A DNA stretch of 7,749 bases. Origin: Deltaproteobacteria bacterium RIFCSPHIGHO2_12_FULL_43_9. Lineage in GTDB: Bacteria > Bdellovibrionota > O2-12-FULL-43-9. Every line of letters starts with the position of its first letter. Position 1 is the first letter of the stretch. A program made the translations under genes and the position numbers. Positions 6,074 to 7,749 of this stretch are shown piece after piece. The notes beneath the pieces are model-generated. The model ran no database searches. It was not told the origin of the DNA and saw only the letters and a list, made by a program, of their open reading frames with translations. Where the stretch lies: the NCBI GenBank assembly GCA_001798265.1, contig MGRR01000103.1, positions 142 through 7,890 on the forward strand, read 5' to 3'.

Positions 6074-6102
6074 CATTTAGCAATGAGTTTCAAAATAATC
6101 AA
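6074..6102 (-). promoter_or_regulatory. Weak candidate promoter for tRNA-Leu
   Basis: On the minus strand TTGATT (6102-6097) and TAAATG (6079-6074) stand 17 nt apart, matching four and three of six sigma-70 positions. Transcription would start roughly 18 nt before the mature tRNA 5' end, a normal length for a leader removed by RNase P. The -10 match is poor. A TATAAT on the same strand at 6107-6102 is too far upstream for a typical leader but is an alternative. Confidence 0.25.
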
Positions 6103-6122
6103 TTATAGGATACTTAAGATAT

Positions 6123-7749
6123 ATGAAAGAAGAATCAATTGTAAGACTTTTTCGCGCACATCCCAATAGATCTTATTCATTCGGGGATCTGCTGCACATT
6201 TTAAAAATCGATAAAAGTGCTCATAGGCAATTTCAAAAACTGCTGCGAAAGCTTGTTAGCGATGGGGCAATAAGCACTTATAGACATAAATATTGCCTGC
6301 CTCGTGAAGGGGACAAGCTTGAGGGGGTAGTGTCAAAACATAGAAAGGGGTTTGCCTTTGTGAGTTCTGGGGTCCCGGGTGAGGAAGATGTTTTTTTAAA
6401 CCAAAGGGAAGCAAGGGCATTAATGGACGGAGACAGGGTACTAATTATAACGAGAGAGGGGCGAAGGGGGAAGAGAGAGGGGAGTGTTTTTAGAATATTG
6501 GAGAGGGGAAAAAAGAGGATTGTTGGTACGTTCGGGAGGTTTGAAAAACACTATTTTGTAATCCCGTATGGTGTGCCGGAATACGAGGCTTCCTCCTCTA
6601 AAATGTATATATCACCAAATAATATTGGCGCAGCTAAAGAGGGGGAGGTGGTTGTTGCGGATATTGTAAGATACCCCGATGGGAAACATAATGTGGAAGG
6701 TAAAGTTGTAAGGATTCTTGGTGTTGATGGTGATCCTAAAATCGATACAGATATAATAATCAGTAAATACGATCTGCCGGCCATTTTCCCTAAAAATGTC
6801 AGAGAAGAAGCGTCGAGGATTTCAACCAAGATTGATGATTCAGAACTTAATGGTAGAAAGGACCTGAGAAGCCTGCCATTTGTTACAATTGATGGTGAGA
6901 GTGCGAAGGATTTTGATGACGCAGTCTGCGTAGTGAAGGAAAAAAATGGATATCGTCTTTGGGTTTCAATTGCCGATGTCAGCTATTACGTAAAGGATGG
7001 ATCTGTCCTCGACAAAGAGGCGTTGAGCAGGGGGAATTCCATCTATTTCCCTGACCGTGTAATTCCTATGCTGCCGGAGGTTCTTTCAAATGAAATTTGT
7101 TCCTTGAAATCCAGTGTTGATCGTTTGACTTTTACCGTTGAGATGGCCTTTGACAAAAACGGGCGAAGATTAACCTCCGAAATTTATGAATCAGCAATTA
7201 AGAGTTGGCATCGTCTAACATATACCGAGGTCTGGAAAATGATGGGGGGTGATGAGGAAGTCATCAGTAGGTACAAAAAATATTATCCTAATCTTGGGCC
7301 TGCGATTGAACTCTTTCGCCTGCTGAAAAGTAGCAAAGCGGCGCGTGGGAGCCTCGATTTTGATTTGCCTGAATCCCAGATTATTTTGGACGCGACCGGT
7401 AAAATTGAACAGATAGTAAAAAGCCCAAGGAATGATGCTCATATGTTGATCGAGGAGTTTATGATTGCGGCTAATGAAGCGGTTGCGGAATTTATTGAGG
7501 GTTCTAAAACACCCGGAATTTTCAGGGTTCATGAGCCCCCGGACGATGAGACCATCAATATCTTCAGGGGGCTGCTGCATAACCTTGGATTTCAACTGCA
7601 TTTAGGGCGGGGGAAGGTAAGGCCTATTGAGCTAGCGTCAATTATTAAGAAAGCTGAAGGCAAACCGGAGGCAAGGTTAATAAATACTGTGCTTCTAAGG
7701 TCCCTAAAACAGGCTCAGTACTCCAGGGAGAATGTGGGGCATTTTGGTC
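6123..7749 (+). CDS. rnr: Ribonuclease R, N-terminal 542 residues (runs off the right edge)
   Basis: RNase R is a processive 3'-to-5' exoribonuclease that degrades structured RNA, takes part in rRNA quality control and acts with tmRNA. The frame is open from ATG 6123 to the window end. It is the only ATG after the in-frame stop at 6096, and AGGA lies 12 nt upstream. Domains in order: an N-terminal winged helix (about 1-60), a first cold-shock/OB domain (GVVSKHRKGFAFV, 68-80), a basic Arg/Gly/Glu-rich linker (111-132), a second OB region (to about 210) and the RNB catalytic domain. The RNB signature TIDGESAKDFDDAV (255-268) keeps the acidic metal ligands Asp257, Asp263, Asp265 and Asp266. GNSIYFPDRVIPMLPEVLSN (304-323) and RSLKQAQYSRENVGHFG (526-542) are also hallmark segments. 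The end of RNB and the S1 domain lie beyond the window. There is no sign of frameshift. Confidence 0.97.
   Translation, partial: MKEESIVRLFRAHPNRSYSFGDLLHILKIDKSAHRQFQKLLRKLVSDGAISTYRHKYCLPREGDKLEGVVSKHRKGFAFVSSGVPGEEDVFLNQREARALMDGDRVLIITREGRRGKREGSVFRILERGKKRIVGTFGRFEKHYFVIPYGVPEYEASSSKMYISPNNIGAAKEGEVVVADIVRYPDGKHNVEGKVVRILGVDGDPKIDTDIIISKYDLPAIFPKNVREEASRISTKIDDSELNGRKDLRSLPFVTIDGESAKDFDDAVCVVKEKNGYRLWVSIADVSYYVKDGSVLDKEALSRGNSIYFPDRVIPMLPEVLSNEICSLKSSVDRLTFTVEMAFDKNGRRLTSEIYESAIKSWHRLTYTEVWKMMGGDEEVISRYKKYYPNLGPAIELFRLLKSSKAARGSLDFDLPESQIILDATGKIEQIVKSPRNDAHMLIEEFMIAANEAVAEFIEGSKTPGIFRVHEPPDDETINIFRGLLHNLGFQLHLGRGKVRPIELASIIKKAEGKPEARLINTVLLRSLKQAQYSRENVGHFG

Noticed and set aside
5966..6169. 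67-codon plus-strand frame beginning MPKRGFEPPR
   Set aside because: It is the antisense of tRNA-Leu. This N-terminus is a well-known artefact of translating the complement of a tRNA T-arm.
1..7749. CRISPR array, toxin-antitoxin pair, phage genes or another defence system
   Set aside because: No spaced direct repeats of CRISPR type, no small paired cytosolic genes and no integrase, transposase, nuclease-helicase or phage structural gene could be found in the window.

Overview
The window reads as chromosomal DNA of a Gram-negative (diderm) bacterium of moderate G+C. Support comes from a lipobox lipoprotein, a secreted periplasmic-type protein, an Opp/Dpp-type ABC ATPase and a near-consensus sigma-54 promoter. 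The mixed gene order and the palindrome-bearing miniature transposon would suit a deltaproteobacterium-like or candidate-phylum genome. That placement is an impression, not something the sequence proves.

Layout. (1) 1-514, +: the 3' end of a dipeptide/oligopeptide ABC transporter ATPase gene (OppF/DppF type). (2) 515-660: a short intergenic region with a long hairpin, two tandem 20-bp-spaced palindromic boxes and a -24/-12 promoter match just before the next gene. (3) 661-2262, +: a ComM/YifB AAA+ ATPase gene. (4) 2174-3394, -: a lipoprotein of unknown function whose 3' end overlaps comM by 89 bp, tail to tail. (5) 3395-4124: a 730-bp region without a convincing gene. It holds the lipoprotein promoter, a dispersed motif also found upstream of comM, a 185-bp MITE with 12-bp perfect terminal inverted repeats and a 9-bp target duplication, a hairpin-rich stretch that could be an untranslated RNA, and a strong intrinsic terminator. 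(6) 4125-5229, +: a two-gene unit encoding a secreted coiled-coil protein and a nicotinamidase-like cysteine hydrolase, 4 nt apart. (7) 5213-5803, -: a single-pass membrane protein of unknown function, overlapping the hydrolase gene by 17 bp. (8) 5967-6050, -: tRNA-Leu(CAG). (9) 6123-7749, +: the first 542 codons of RNase R, running off the right edge.

Most genes are housekeeping or orphan genes without an obvious shared pathway. I see no complete defence, secretion, biosynthetic or phage system. The most interesting content is non-coding: the intact MITE, the structured region that ends at the terminator, and the apparent sigma-54 control of a leaderless comM.
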